This document shows positions 9,427-18,505 of a DNA stretch of 64,000 nucleotides, piece after piece; the first letter of the stretch is position 1, and each line of letters opens with the position of its first letter. Source of the stretch: SAR324 cluster bacterium (GTDB lineage Bacteria; SAR324; NAC60-12); contig JANQJU010000088.1 of assembly GCA_028281495.1 (NCBI GenBank), forward strand, positions 18,515-82,514, read 5' to 3'. A program made the translations under genes and the position numbers. The notes under the pieces are model-generated. The model worked only from the letters and a program-made list of their open reading frames with translations. It did not search any database and was not told the origin of the DNA.

Positions 9427-10203
9427 TCATTTGCAGCTGGCTACCAATTCACGCATCCGTTCACGGTAACCTTCAAGCCCTTCGGATTCCCAAACTTTCA
9501 AAAGCGCCGATCCTACAATGGCAATTTCAACCATCCCGTGAAGCTTTTCCAGATCTGTACCATGTGAGAGTCCAAATCCTAATGCCAGAGGCATTTTAGT
9601 GTGTTGACGACATCGCTGAATAAAAGTTTCCACTGATTCGGTCAGCTGTGTTTTGGCCCCAGTGACCCCTTTACGAGCCACGCAATAAGCAAATCCGTTC
9701 ACTTTGGATAGAAGGAGTCGCAACCGTTCGTCGGTGTTGGTAGGAGCGCACAAGATGATTGGAGCCAAATCATGGTCCTGGCTTTGTTGGAACAAGTCAC
9801 CAAATTCTTCTATAGGGAGATCTGGAATAATGAACCCGCTGCCTCCATTGCTTTTCAAAGCTTTGCAGAACGTTTCATGACCCATCATGAATGCATTGTT
9901 GTAATACCCCATCATTAAAATGGCGAAGTCGAAACGCTCTGTCGCTTTCTTCATGAAATCGAAATAGATTTGCTGAGTGATACCATTTTTGAGGGCTTCA
10001 TGATTAGCTTTCGCAAACAAGGGGCCGTCGGCAATGGGTTCACTGAAAGGCATTTGCAACTCCACTAGATCCACTCCCATCTCTTGCATGGTTTCCAGCA
10101 TTTGCCAGTTCTCCTCCAAGGACGGGTAGCCAACAACGGCATGGGTCATCAACAGGAGCTTTTTGTGTTGGAGTCTTTCTTGGATATAGTTGTCGAGATT
10201 CAT
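9427..10203 (-). CDS. trpA: Tryptophan synthase alpha chain
   Basis: The 258-residue protein would cleave indole-3-glycerol phosphate to indole and glyceraldehyde-3-phosphate for the last step of tryptophan synthesis, acting in complex with TrpB. The family core VELQMPFSEPIADGP, with the catalytic Glu and Asp region, is near residue 50, and the phosphate-binding end ALGFGLSHGTDLEKL lies near 210. PFSEP replaces the more usual PFSDP. I chose the ATG at 10203 because it overlaps the trpB stop as ATGA, a normal coupled arrangement. A longer start at 10239 exists inside trpB and is less likely. No other trp genes are in the window. Confidence 0.95.
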   Translation of the reverse strand: MNLDNYIQERLQHKKLLLMTHAVVGYPSLEENWQMLETMQEMGVDLVELQMPFSEPIADGPLFAKANHEALKNGITQQIYFDFMKKATERFDFAILMMGYYNNAFMMGHETFCKALKSNGGSGFIIPDLPIEEFGDLFQQSQDHDLAPIILCAPTNTDERLRLLLSKVNGFAYCVARKGVTGAKTQLTESVETFIQRCRQHTKMPLALGFGLSHGTDLEKLHGMVEIAIVGSALLKVWESEGLEGYRERMRELVASCK

Positions 10204-11438
10204 AAGCTTTCTGCCTTTCTTTTGATAAATTCCTTCCATTTTTCGTCACCAATGGCTTCGGCAATATTAAAAATGTCTTTATCACCTCGACCTGACAAAT
10301 TGAATAAGATGATTTCGTCTGGATTCATTGTTGGAGCTTCTTTCAAGATCGTGACCAAGGCATGGGTGCTTTCTAATGCTGGAATGATCCCTTCAGTACG
10401 GATCAGCTGCTTGGCTGCTGCCACCACCTCATCATCGGTGGCGTTTTCAAAACGAACTCGTTTAAGGTCATATAGATAACTCAAGATGGGACTGACACCA
10501 GTATAATCCAATCCCGCAGCAACGGAGTGAGTGAGATTCATTTGCCCCTCAACATTTTGAACAAAATACGTTTTGTAACCTTGCGCCACCCCCACTTTCC
10601 CTATACCCATCCGAACAGCATGTTCTCCCGAAAGAACTCCGTGACCGCCTGCCTCGACCCCGATGAGTTCGACTTCTGTATGGTCCAGAAAGGGCAAAAA
10701 CATGCCTGTTGCATTGGAGCCGCCTCCTACACACGCATACACGTGGTCGGGCATACGACCTGTCAGTTTGTTCATCTGTTCAACGCTTTCTTCGCCAATC
10801 AATGACTGAAACCACGCTACCATCTGAGGAAAAGGGTGGGCACCGCATGCCGTCCCTAAAACATAGTGAGTGGTTTCCATAGAAGCCGCCCAGTCTCGCA
10901 TGGCTTCATTGATAGCGTCTTTTAAAGTCGCAGTACCGTCGTTGACCGGCACGACAGTCGCCCCAAGTTGTTCCATCCAAAACACGTTGGGGCGTTGACG
11001 TTCCACATCAACGGCTCCCATGTAAATGGTACATTCCAGTCCTAAGCGAGCTGCCATCGTCGCTGTGGCCACTCCATGTTGCCCAGCCCCCGTTTCGGCA
11101 ATCACACGTGTCTTTCCCATGCGTTTCACAAGCAAGCCTTGTCCCATCACATTGTTGGCTTTGTGAGCCCCTGTATGGTTTAGATCTTCTCGTTTGCAAT
11201 AGATTTTGGCCCCTCCTAGCTGTTTTGAAAGATTTTCCAATGGGGAGATTGGAGTCGGCCGGCAAGAATAAGTTTGCATGACTTCCACATAATCCCGCCA
11301 AAAGCTTGGGTCTTCGTAGGCCTCCTGAAAGGCGGAGGTGAGTTCATCCAAGGTGGTTTTTAAAATTTCCGGAACAAACGCTCCGCCGTACGGTCCGTAA
11401 TAACCCGGACGCTCAAATTCAAATAATTCCTTACGCAT
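10200..11438 (-). CDS. trpB: Tryptophan synthase beta chain
   Basis: This is a 412-residue PLP enzyme that condenses indole with serine to give tryptophan and channels indole from TrpA. The PLP lysine lies in the hallmark HTGAHKANN (Lys about residue 93). The glycine-rich phosphate-binding loop CVGGGSNATGMF and the N-terminal GYYGPYGGAFVPE are typical of TrpB1. Its stop overlaps the trpA start by four bases (ATGA), so the pair is translationally coupled. Upstream (11439-11677) is 239 bp shared with a divergent ABC ATPase gene. I see no leader peptide or T-box there. Confidence 0.97.
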   Translation of the reverse strand: MRKELFEFERPGYYGPYGGAFVPEILKTTLDELTSAFQEAYEDPSFWRDYVEVMQTYSCRPTPISPLENLSKQLGGAKIYCKREDLNHTGAHKANNVMGQGLLVKRMGKTRVIAETGAGQHGVATATMAARLGLECTIYMGAVDVERQRPNVFWMEQLGATVVPVNDGTATLKDAINEAMRDWAASMETTHYVLGTACGAHPFPQMVAWFQSLIGEESVEQMNKLTGRMPDHVYACVGGGSNATGMFLPFLDHTEVELIGVEAGGHGVLSGEHAVRMGIGKVGVAQGYKTYFVQNVEGQMNLTHSVAAGLDYTGVSPILSYLYDLKRVRFENATDDEVVAAAKQLIRTEGIIPALESTHALVTILKEAPTMNPDEIILFNLSGRGDKDIFNIAEAIGDEKWKEFIKRKAESL

Positions 11439-11677
11439 AGTACCTACTAGACTGGGGTTATGAGTTTGCCGCGAACGACTTGAAATTCAAGATTCTCCCG
11501 ATTGGACTGGGTCTGTTCGGTTGCGGTGAGTGACACGAAATTCAGGATAATTCAGTTGGCCGGAGTTACAAGAGGATTTCTCTTGCCCCGCAACGAGGGC
11601 CTTTGCTAGTTTTGTCACACAAGAGAACAACGTGGCTTCAAATCGTTTTGAAAATCGACTTCTGAGGAGTGAGCAAT

Positions 11678-12772
11678 ATGGCTTCAGTATCATTGAATCA
11701 GTTAGTAAAACGGTATGGAAAGACCGTTATTGTTAAGAAAATCGATTTAGAAATTCAAGATGGTGAATTCATTGTTTTGGTTGGACCGTCAGGCTGTGGT
11801 AAGTCCACCATCCTGCGGATGATTGCCGGCTTAGAAAAAATTTCAGATGGCACGTTATCTTTTGGAGGAACTGTGGTCAACGACCTGAGTCCAAAAGAGC
11901 GGAAAGCATCCATGGTGTTTCAGAATTATGCACTCTACCCCCATATGACCGTTTACGAAAACATGGCATTTGGTTTGAAAGTCAGTCACGAGGATCCTCG
12001 AAAAATCGACAAGTATGTGCGTGAGGCAGCAGATGTTTTGGAACTAGACAATTTGTTGGAACGTTATCCCGCCAACCTTTCAGGTGGACAACGCCAACGG
12101 GTTGCAATGGGGCGAGCCATCGTGCGCCAACCCTCCGTATTTTTATTCGATGAGCCTCTTTCTAATTTGGATGCCCAGCTTCGTACCCTGATGCGCCTGA
12201 CAATCAAAAAACTGCATCAACGTCTTGAAACAACGATGGTTTATGTGACCCACGATCAAGTGGAAGCCATGACACTGGCAGACCGAATCGTCATTCTAAA
12301 AGAAGGAAATATATTACAGGTCGGATCTCCCACAGATGTTTATACTCATCCCCAAAATACCTTTGTTGCAACCTTCATCGGCAGCCCGCAAATGAACCTT
12401 CTTCCTGCGACGGTGCAGCGGGTTGGAGCCGTTGCCACACTGGATGCTCAAGGTGTGGAATTCATCATTCCTTCTCATATCAAAACGCCGCTGGCTCATG
12501 GGCACCAGGTGTTTGTCGGTATCCGCCCTAATGAGATTGTGATTGCCGAAGAAGGAGATGGCATATCTGATGATTATAAATTTGAAGGCAAGATTCGCTT
12601 TGTAGAAATTCTGGGAATGAAGTCGATTTTGCAACTGAGTGTAGGGGATAACAACATGGAGGCATTGGTGGATGGACAATTTACACAACACGAAGGTCAA
12701 ACTTTAAAGTTTGCCTTCGAGCCACAACACATGCATCTATTCGATATCGCGACAGAGCAAGCCATTCCTTGA
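11678..12772 (+). CDS. ABC transporter ATPase, UgpC/MalK/MsmK type
   Basis: This ATPase would energise an import permease at the inner membrane, typically for sugars or glycerol-3-phosphate. The P-loop GPSGCGKST is near residue 38. Other motifs are the Q-loop region FQNYALYPHM, signature LSGGQRQRVAMGRA, Walker B FLFDEPLSNLD and switch His in THDQVEAM. The C-terminal ~120 residues fit the TOBE/regulatory region of this family. The start is the ATG at 11678, 9 nt after GAGGAG; a GTG at 11669 is less well placed. No permease or binding protein is adjacent, so it probably serves transporters encoded elsewhere, as shared MsmK-type ATPases do. Confidence 0.93.
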   Translation: MASVSLNQLVKRYGKTVIVKKIDLEIQDGEFIVLVGPSGCGKSTILRMIAGLEKISDGTLSFGGTVVNDLSPKERKASMVFQNYALYPHMTVYENMAFGLKVSHEDPRKIDKYVREAADVLELDNLLERYPANLSGGQRQRVAMGRAIVRQPSVFLFDEPLSNLDAQLRTLMRLTIKKLHQRLETTMVYVTHDQVEAMTLADRIVILKEGNILQVGSPTDVYTHPQNTFVATFIGSPQMNLLPATVQRVGAVATLDAQGVEFIIPSHIKTPLAHGHQVFVGIRPNEIVIAEEGDGISDDYKFEGKIRFVEILGMKSILQLSVGDNNMEALVDGQFTQHEGQTLKFAFEPQHMHLFDIATEQAIP

Positions 12773-12832
12773 TTGGAGCAAAAATAAAAGAGATAGAAAG
12801 TTCAAAGTTAAATTACTCGCAAGGGGGAGAGA

Positions 12833-13744
12833 TCAATGTGGATCGCGAGAATCTTTTTTGCGTAGATATTTGACCATTCTAATGAAGTTTCCTGGCTCTC
12901 GCCAAACCACTTCATCCATATAGTGCCTGATAAAAAAGATTCCACGCCCACTTACCAACAAATTGTTCGCTTGTTGAAAGTCCGGTAGGCTGCTGAAATC
13001 AAAACCTTTTCCTTCATCTTCAATTTCAAACACAACCTTTTCCAAATCGACTTGATAGGCAATTCGTACTTGCCTCTGTCCAAATTCCAGATCGGCCTCA
13101 CGCTTCTGGATCATCTCATCAAACTTTTCAAAAGATTCTTCTTTGAGGTCCGAAGACACTTCAAGATTGCCATGAACAATGGCATTGGAGAGCGCCTCTT
13201 GAACCGAAAGAAGCACATGGAAGGTATTGAGATTGTGTCGCTGAAACAAAGGCTCGAAGTGATGGTTGAAGCGGGCAATCACACTTGGCAAATATTTGAT
13301 TTGGCTTGGAATTCGGATTTGTAGTTCTTCATCGTAAAACAAACGCGTTTCTTTTTCTTTTTCCGCTGCTGAAATCAGTCCTTCGATTCGTGAGATTGTC
13401 GAAAATAAAAGATCCAACCCAAATGGTTTGACCAAGAAATCAAATGCTTCCAGTCTCAACGCTTGTACCACGGCCTGGAGGTCTTCATGCCCACTCATAA
13501 CGATAACCGGAACTTCATGTCCTTCCTCGCGGATTCGTTTTAAAAGACCGAGTCCATCAAGCTCTGGCATTCGAATATCAGTGAGAATGATATCTGTGTT
13601 GGCAGTGTCGGAAGAAAACCAATCCCAGGCCTCGCGTCCGTTCCGACTTAGTTTGACGTTATGACCAAAAGCCGTCAAACGTTCTTCCAATTCTTCTTGA
13701 ATGTCCAAATCATCTTCAGCAATAAGGATGCGCATGATGCTCAC
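12833..13744 (-). CDS. Response regulator with C-terminal RsbW-like HATPase
   Basis: The N-terminal receiver (residues 4-120) has the acidic pair EDD, phospho-acceptor Asp56 in LTDIRMP and the lysine in LVKPF. The C-terminal part (~170-295) is a serine-kinase/anti-sigma type HATPase: N-box EALSNAIVHGN and G1-like EIEDEGKGFDF. There is no DNA-binding domain, so output is probably protein phosphorylation or sequestration as in RsbW/SpoIIAB partner switching, with the receiver controlling it. The gene overlaps the upstream kinase stop (TAGTG), using a GTG at 13744. An ATG at 13735 is an equally plausible start. It is the last gene of a four-gene two-component operon. Confidence 0.88.
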   Translation of the reverse strand: MSIMRILIAEDDLDIQEELEERLTAFGHNVKLSRNGREAWDWFSSDTANTDIILTDIRMPELDGLGLLKRIREEGHEVPVIVMSGHEDLQAVVQALRLEAFDFLVKPFGLDLLFSTISRIEGLISAAEKEKETRLFYDEELQIRIPSQIKYLPSVIARFNHHFEPLFQRHNLNTFHVLLSVQEALSNAIVHGNLEVSSDLKEESFEKFDEMIQKREADLEFGQRQVRIAYQVDLEKVVFEIEDEGKGFDFSSLPDFQQANNLLVSGRGIFFIRHYMDEVVWREPGNFIRMVKYLRKKDSRDPH

Positions 13745-15066
13745 TATTTTTTTGGAGGTTGTGAGAGAGGGAGTTCCATCTTAAATGTACTGCCATGACC
13801 CTCCTGACTTTCTACGGACAAACGCCCTCTATGTTCTTGAATAATATTGTAACTGATAGAAAGACCCAAGCCAGTGCCCTCCCCAACTTCCTTTGTAGTG
13901 AAAAAAGGATCAAAAACTTTAGGCAAGTTTTCTTCGCTGATACCGATGCCGTTATCTTCAATTTCTATAAAAACACAATCTTCTTGCTGGTAGGCCCGGA
14001 CCGTTAATTGTTTGGTCGGGGTGCTTTCCAGAGCATCTCGGGCATTGCCAATCAAGTTGGTTAAAACTTGCTCCAGTTGGATAGAATTGCAGAGAACTTC
14101 AGGTAGATCCTTTGCAATATCCTGATGGATCTGAATACCTCGAACTGGCAACTGTTCATTAAAAAGTAGGAACGCTTCCTCGATTATGGTGTGGATCGAC
14201 GCATATTTGTATTCGGCGGTGGATTTACGACCAAAGCTTCGAAGATGACTCGTGATGGTAGCAATCCGATCCACGAGTTGAATGATTTTTTTCACTTTCT
14301 TATTGGGGTCGATTTGTAACCCGTGTTTCCAATCGTGGAGCAATCCTTCTGCTTTCAGTCGAATACTCGTAAGCGGTTGATTCACTTCATGCGCAATCCC
14401 CATCGCCATCTCTCCCAGAGAAGCCAATTTGGCCGCCTGTACCAATTGGGTCTGAGTGTTTTTGAGGTCGTTATGAGCAGAAATCAAATCTTCGTTAAAA
14501 CGTCGGATTTTTTCTTCGGCTCTTTTACGTTCCTGCACCTCCTCTTGCAGTTCTTGTAGCGTTTGTTCTAAACGCCGATTGGTTGCTTCGAACTGCTTCG
14601 CTTTGTGAGTGGTCATATTGAGCTTCTCAGTCAAGATTTTGGCAAACAACCGATAGAGAATGTTTTGTAAATCTTCTGCATTCAAATCGGTGTATTGACC
14701 GACATCCCTGGAACGTAGGCTGAAGAGGTTCACATCCGTATCTGCTTTACAAGTGGCTGAGGTGGTCTGATTGCTAATGATGCTCATTTCTCCAAAGATA
14801 TCTCCTATTCTCCTCAATTTTAGAATCAGTTCCCCCCCAGCGTACACGGCAACTGTTCCTCGAATGAGGAAATATACACGATCATTGAGCTGGCCTTCTA
14901 CGAGAATATCCGTGCCTTCCGGAATGTGCTTGATGTCCGATAGTGGCACCAACTTTTGCAACGTCTCTTCTGGCAAAAAGCCAAACAATCGGGATTCCCG
15001 AAGATAGTTGAGGATAGCCACGTTCTCGTCAAAAAGTTTCTGATGGGCCGTTTCAGACGTCGACAT
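13744..15066 (-). CDS. Sensor histidine kinase with N-terminal cyclic-nucleotide-binding domain
   Basis: This 440-residue soluble kinase begins with a CRP-type cNMP-binding domain (~22-135; GDIFGEMSII is the phosphate-binding-cassette region). A coiled coil (~150-215) follows, then HisKA with His226 in GIAHEVNQPLTS, and an ATPase domain (N-box NLIGNARDALE, DNGIGI, GEGTGLGLSI). There are no membrane segments. The gene is 24 bp downstream of a receiver gene and overlaps the receiver-HATPase gene that follows, which is its probable partner. The N-terminal module is clearly related to that of the PP2C phosphatase at 22828-24666. A plausible input is cAMP or cGMP, possibly from the cyclase at 1439-6343. 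Confidence 0.93.
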   Translation of the reverse strand: MSTSETAHQKLFDENVAILNYLRESRLFGFLPEETLQKLVPLSDIKHIPEGTDILVEGQLNDRVYFLIRGTVAVYAGGELILKLRRIGDIFGEMSIISNQTTSATCKADTDVNLFSLRSRDVGQYTDLNAEDLQNILYRLFAKILTEKLNMTTHKAKQFEATNRRLEQTLQELQEEVQERKRAEEKIRRFNEDLISAHNDLKNTQTQLVQAAKLASLGEMAMGIAHEVNQPLTSIRLKAEGLLHDWKHGLQIDPNKKVKKIIQLVDRIATITSHLRSFGRKSTAEYKYASIHTIIEEAFLLFNEQLPVRGIQIHQDIAKDLPEVLCNSIQLEQVLTNLIGNARDALESTPTKQLTVRAYQQEDCVFIEIEDNGIGISEENLPKVFDPFFTTKEVGEGTGLGLSISYNIIQEHRGRLSVESQEGHGSTFKMELPLSQPPKK

Positions 15067-15090
15067 AAGAAAATTTTGCTGCGGTGTTGG

Positions 15091-15543
15091 TTAGCGATTG
15101 GGCAATTTTACGAGATGAAACCAATAGTATTCGAGGGTTTCAATCATTTTGCTGAATTCCCTCAAGTCCATTGGCTTCGTGACATAACAGTTCACATGGG
15201 CTTGATAACAAGTGTTTATGTCGTCTCTGGATTGAGAAGTGGTTAGCATGACCACAGGGATGTGTTTCAATTGTTCGTCATTTTTGAGATCAGCCAAAAC
15301 CTCCTTGCCGCTTTTCTTGGGGAGGTTGAGGTCTAATAGGATTAGATCGGGTTTCGGTTTCCCTGCATAGACCCCCTCTTCCCGAAGATAAGACATCGCC
15401 GCTTCTCCATCTTGCACTGTCTCCAAAATGACACTTGAATTGATTTTTTTGAATGCACGCTGGGTGAGTCGAATATCCGCCAGATTATCCTCTACCAGCA
15501 GTAAGGTCAGCGGATTTGGGTTGTCTTCTTGAGGTAATTCCAT
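15091..15543 (-). CDS. Single-domain response regulator, Rcp1-like
   Basis: This is a 150-residue stand-alone receiver. The acidic pair is VEDN, the phospho-acceptor is Asp71 in LLDLNLPKKSG, and the conserved Thr/Lys are in LTTSQSRDD and VTKPMDL. The spacing, with long insertions and the C-terminal EYYWFHLVKLP, matches the Rcp1/CheY-like group that pairs with phytochrome-like kinases. With no output domain it probably works by protein contact or as a phosphorelay step. It lies 25 bp downstream of the PAS histidine kinase gene, its likely partner. Confidence 0.92.
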   Translation of the reverse strand: MELPQEDNPNPLTLLLVEDNLADIRLTQRAFKKINSSVILETVQDGEAAMSYLREEGVYAGKPKPDLILLDLNLPKKSGKEVLADLKNDEQLKHIPVVMLTTSQSRDDINTCYQAHVNCYVTKPMDLREFSKMIETLEYYWFHLVKLPNR

Positions 15544-15568
15544 TGGAGTTTTTAGTAGCTAGTAGAGT

Positions 15569-16792
15569 TTAGGATTCACTATTTACTGCCGCAGTTTGAA
15601 TCGGCAGTGTGAAATAAAATATGGTTCCTCGAGGGGGGTTGGATTCCACCCAAATTCTTCCCCCATGACGCTCAATAATCTTTTTGCAAATTGCTAAACC
15701 AATGCCTGTTCCAGGATATTCGTTTTTTGGATGCAGCCGCTGAAAAATAATAAAAATGCGTTCTACGTGCTTAGGGTCGATGCCGATGCCATTGTCATGA
15801 ACTCCAAACTGCCAGTCTTGTTCCGTTTTTTGTACGGAAAGATGAATTCGAGGTGATTCTTCATGACGATATTTGAGAGCATTGCCAATCAAGTTTTGAA
15901 ATACCTGATTCAGCTGCTTTTCATCTGCCTGGACCGTGGGAAACGGATCTTTTGTGATCTCTGCTGCACTTTCTTTGATACTTATATGCAAATTTAGGAG
16001 TACCTGTTCCAAGACTTTTTCACAATCAGTATCAGCAATCGGATTTTTGTGAGTTCCGACACGCGAGTACTCTAATAAGCCATCGATCAGGCTTTGCATT
16101 CGGTGCGCTCCATCCACCGCAAATCCAATATATTCTTTGGCATCGTCATCAAGTTCATCCCCGTAGTCCTCTTCTAAAATTTGGCAATAAGTGGAAACCA
16201 TTCTCAACGGTTCCTTCAAATCATGAGAAGCAGCATAGGCAAATTGCTGGAGTTCATGATTAGAACGTTCCAAATCCCGAACATATTGTTCTAACTTTTG
16301 ATTTAGCAACAAAATGTGGTCCTGGGCCTGCTTGAGTTCTGTCAGGTCATGCATGATGCCGGTGAACATCCGACGCTCACCAACTTGCATTTCCCCAATT
16401 GAAAGATACATCGGAAACGTTGTTCCGTTTTTACGTTTCCCAATCACTTCGCGACCAATGCCGATTATTTTTTTAATGCCAGTCGACAAATAATTGCTAA
16501 GATACGTGTCATGTTGGCTATGATAAGGTTCTGGCATCAACATGTTGATATTGTGCCCTAATACTTCATCCTTCCCATAGCCAAACAAATGCTCAGCGGC
16601 TTGGTTGTACATTTCGACGGTGCCTTTCGAATCAATGGAAATGATGCCATCCGGGACAGTCTCGATAAGTGTTCGGAATCGAGTCTCACTTTCAAGCAAA
16701 GCGGCTGCTGCGTGCTCGTGAAATTCACTTCCGATCAACTCAGCATTCTCTCCAAATTTTTCTCGTAGGTGCTTATTCCATTTTTCAGCCAT
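15569..16792 (-). CDS. PAS-domain sensor histidine kinase
   Basis: A 407-residue cytosolic kinase. The PAS domain spans ~30-155 (ETVPDGIISIDSKGTVEMYN start, GIMHDLTELKQAQ end). A coiled coil follows, then HisKA with His190 in AYAASHDLKEPLRMVSTY, and an ATPase domain with NLIGNALKY, DNGIGIDPK and GTGIGLAICK. The HDLKEPLR form of the H-box is characteristic of kinases that pair with Rcp1-like receivers, and such a gene follows 25 bp away. It is first in the four-gene operon 16792-12833. The PAS has no obvious haem or flavin cysteine, so its signal is unknown. Confidence 0.92.
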   Translation of the reverse strand: MAEKWNKHLREKFGENAELIGSEFHEHAAAALLESETRFRTLIETVPDGIISIDSKGTVEMYNQAAEHLFGYGKDEVLGHNINMLMPEPYHSQHDTYLSNYLSTGIKKIIGIGREVIGKRKNGTTFPMYLSIGEMQVGERRMFTGIMHDLTELKQAQDHILLLNQKLEQYVRDLERSNHELQQFAYAASHDLKEPLRMVSTYCQILEEDYGDELDDDAKEYIGFAVDGAHRMQSLIDGLLEYSRVGTHKNPIADTDCEKVLEQVLLNLHISIKESAAEITKDPFPTVQADEKQLNQVFQNLIGNALKYRHEESPRIHLSVQKTEQDWQFGVHDNGIGIDPKHVERIFIIFQRLHPKNEYPGTGIGLAICKKIIERHGGRIWVESNPPRGTIFYFTLPIQTAAVNSES

Positions 16793-17043
16793 ACACTCAT
16801 CCTTATTGGAGCGAAGGTGGTTTGAAAGGTGTTGTGAATTCCTTTTAACAAATTTGTGATTATGTTGGTATTATTACCTCTCAATGCCTTGGATAGCAAG
16901 TGAATGAATTGTTTTCGGCGCCTCTACAACCAGCATATTGTGCATTATTTTGCTATAAACATAAGTTTGTCATTTACAGTAAAACGCATTCAAGCAGACA
17001 GCCTTTCAGGAAAATCGAAAACATTAATAAAGGAAATTAGTCA

Positions 17044-17526
17044 ATGGCCAAACCTTATCGCCCCAATGTTTGTATAGTGATCACCAATCCGAAAAAGACT
17101 CACGTGCTTATGTTCCACCGCGTGGGAGCAGAAAAATTCGGATGGCAGTTTCCACAAGGAGGAGTTGACAAAGGAGAATCCGAGAACAAAGCATTTTATC
17201 GAGAATTGAAAGAAGAGATTGGAACGAATGATGTGGAATTGCTTCAAGTGTCGAAAAATCGTGTCAAATACAAGTTTCCTAAGTGGTTACTGAAGCAATG
17301 GAAACAAGAAGGGAGGAAACGCAAATTTAAAGGCCAAATCCAGCGTTGGTATTTAGTCACGTTAAATCAAGGGGTCGAGTCAATTGCTTTTAACGAAGAT
17401 CCACCCGAGTTTGAAGCTTTTGAATGGGTTCCAGTCGCAAAAAGTGTGAAACGTATCATACCGTTTAAACGAAAAGCTTATAAAAGAGGCCTACAAACAG
17501 TTGGATTGTTGAAACACAAAAACTAA
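17044..17526 (+). CDS. rppH: RNA pyrophosphohydrolase (Nudix)
   Basis: This 160-residue enzyme would remove pyrophosphate from the 5' end of transcripts and start mRNA decay. The Nudix box runs GGVDKGESENKAFYRELKEE (G-x5-E-x7-REL-x-EE). The segment FGWQFPQGG just before it is typical of RppH. The C-terminal part retains the aromatic-rich RppH pattern around FEAFEWVPV. Length is normal. Upstream (16793-17043) is 251 bp with AT-rich stretches that should hold promoters for this gene and for the divergent kinase operon. Confidence 0.93.
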   Translation: MAKPYRPNVCIVITNPKKTHVLMFHRVGAEKFGWQFPQGGVDKGESENKAFYRELKEEIGTNDVELLQVSKNRVKYKFPKWLLKQWKQEGRKRKFKGQIQRWYLVTLNQGVESIAFNEDPPEFEAFEWVPVAKSVKRIIPFKRKAYKRGLQTVGLLKHKN

Positions 17527-17577
17527 AAGAGTTGTTTCAAACAAAATGGAGTAGGAAGAGACGGGGTGGGGAAGTGA

Positions 17578-18351
17578 TTAACGTAAACTAAATCGATCAA
17601 GCAGTTCGTTAGAAAAACGAACATAGGCTGTAGAGCCAATCGCTTTCATGTTTTGGTTCAGTACGGCTTGTCCCAAAGCACTTGCCTCTAAGATATTCGG
17701 ACACTTCGGGATGATCGTTTTAAAAACCGAGTCCGATAACGCCTTATAAACTTGTTTGCAAATCATTCTATGCATCGGCAGTGACTTGTCATACATTGTG
17801 AGCAGAATTCCTGCTATTCGAATGTTGGGTGTTACATGCATTTGAAGCTGTTTGAATGTTTGCAAAAAACGTCGCAGCGATTTAATGGCCAATGCCTCAC
17901 ATTGCAGTGGTGAAACGATGAGGTCGGCAGCCACCAGTGCATTCAGGCTCAACGCACCAGTAGAAGGAGGAGCGTCAATCACAACAAAATCATATTCCCC
18001 CTCGACTTCGCGGGCAATCCAGTTTTGTAAAAAATTGCGGTCCCCTGCAACTTCCAAAACACTCTGTTCATCCGTAAGGGGAGTGATATTTGAAAAGATA
18101 AAATCCAAATTTTCATGGTTGGTTTCGGTATAAACATCATCCAATTCGGCGTCCGGATTGAGATACAATTCGCGGGTGCCGTAGAGAACCTGATCCACGT
18201 AGCCAAATGAGGCTCGAACCGAGCCTTGAGGATCGAGATCTATCATCAAAACTCGATACCCTCCAATTGCCAGCGCAGCCGATAAATTCACTGACGAAGT
18301 CGTCTTTCCTACACCACCTTTTTGACTTGCAAAAGAGATCACCGTCGTCAT
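17578..18351 (-). CDS. ParA/Soj-family ATPase (orphan)
   Basis: A 257-residue ParA-type deviant Walker ATPase. The P-loop SQKGGVGKTTSS is near residue 9, Walker A' is MIDLDPQGS, and Walker B is VVIDAPPSTG. The ATG at 18351 follows GGAAAGG; an in-frame TTG at 18366 is less likely. ParA proteins move DNA or protein cargo over the nucleoid. No parB, parS-like repeat or chemotaxis/flagellar partner lies next to it, so it is not a clear chromosome-partition pair. It may belong to a cargo-positioning (MipZ/PpfA-like) subgroup. Confidence 0.88.
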   Translation of the reverse strand: MTTVISFASQKGGVGKTTSSVNLSAALAIGGYRVLMIDLDPQGSVRASFGYVDQVLYGTRELYLNPDAELDDVYTETNHENLDFIFSNITPLTDEQSVLEVAGDRNFLQNWIAREVEGEYDFVVIDAPPSTGALSLNALVAADLIVSPLQCEALAIKSLRRFLQTFKQLQMHVTPNIRIAGILLTMYDKSLPMHRMICKQVYKALSDSVFKTIIPKCPNILEASALGQAVLNQNMKAIGSTAYVRFSNELLDRFSLR

Positions 18352-18505
18352 ACGAAACCTTTCCAAAACAATATTTTACAGTTGATTCTGTATTTTCATT
18401 ACGTCAAGCCGATTGCGGATGTCAAGACTTCAGCTTGGCCTCATTCGCTGCCATAACTTTGAATTAAGTACATAATATTAACGACTGTTCCAACTGAAAA
18501 ATTCT

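Noticed and set aside
16850..16900. A TTGGATA half-site upstream of rppH
   Set aside because: No matching TATCCAA arm lies at the right spacing, so it is not counted as an operator of the shared set.
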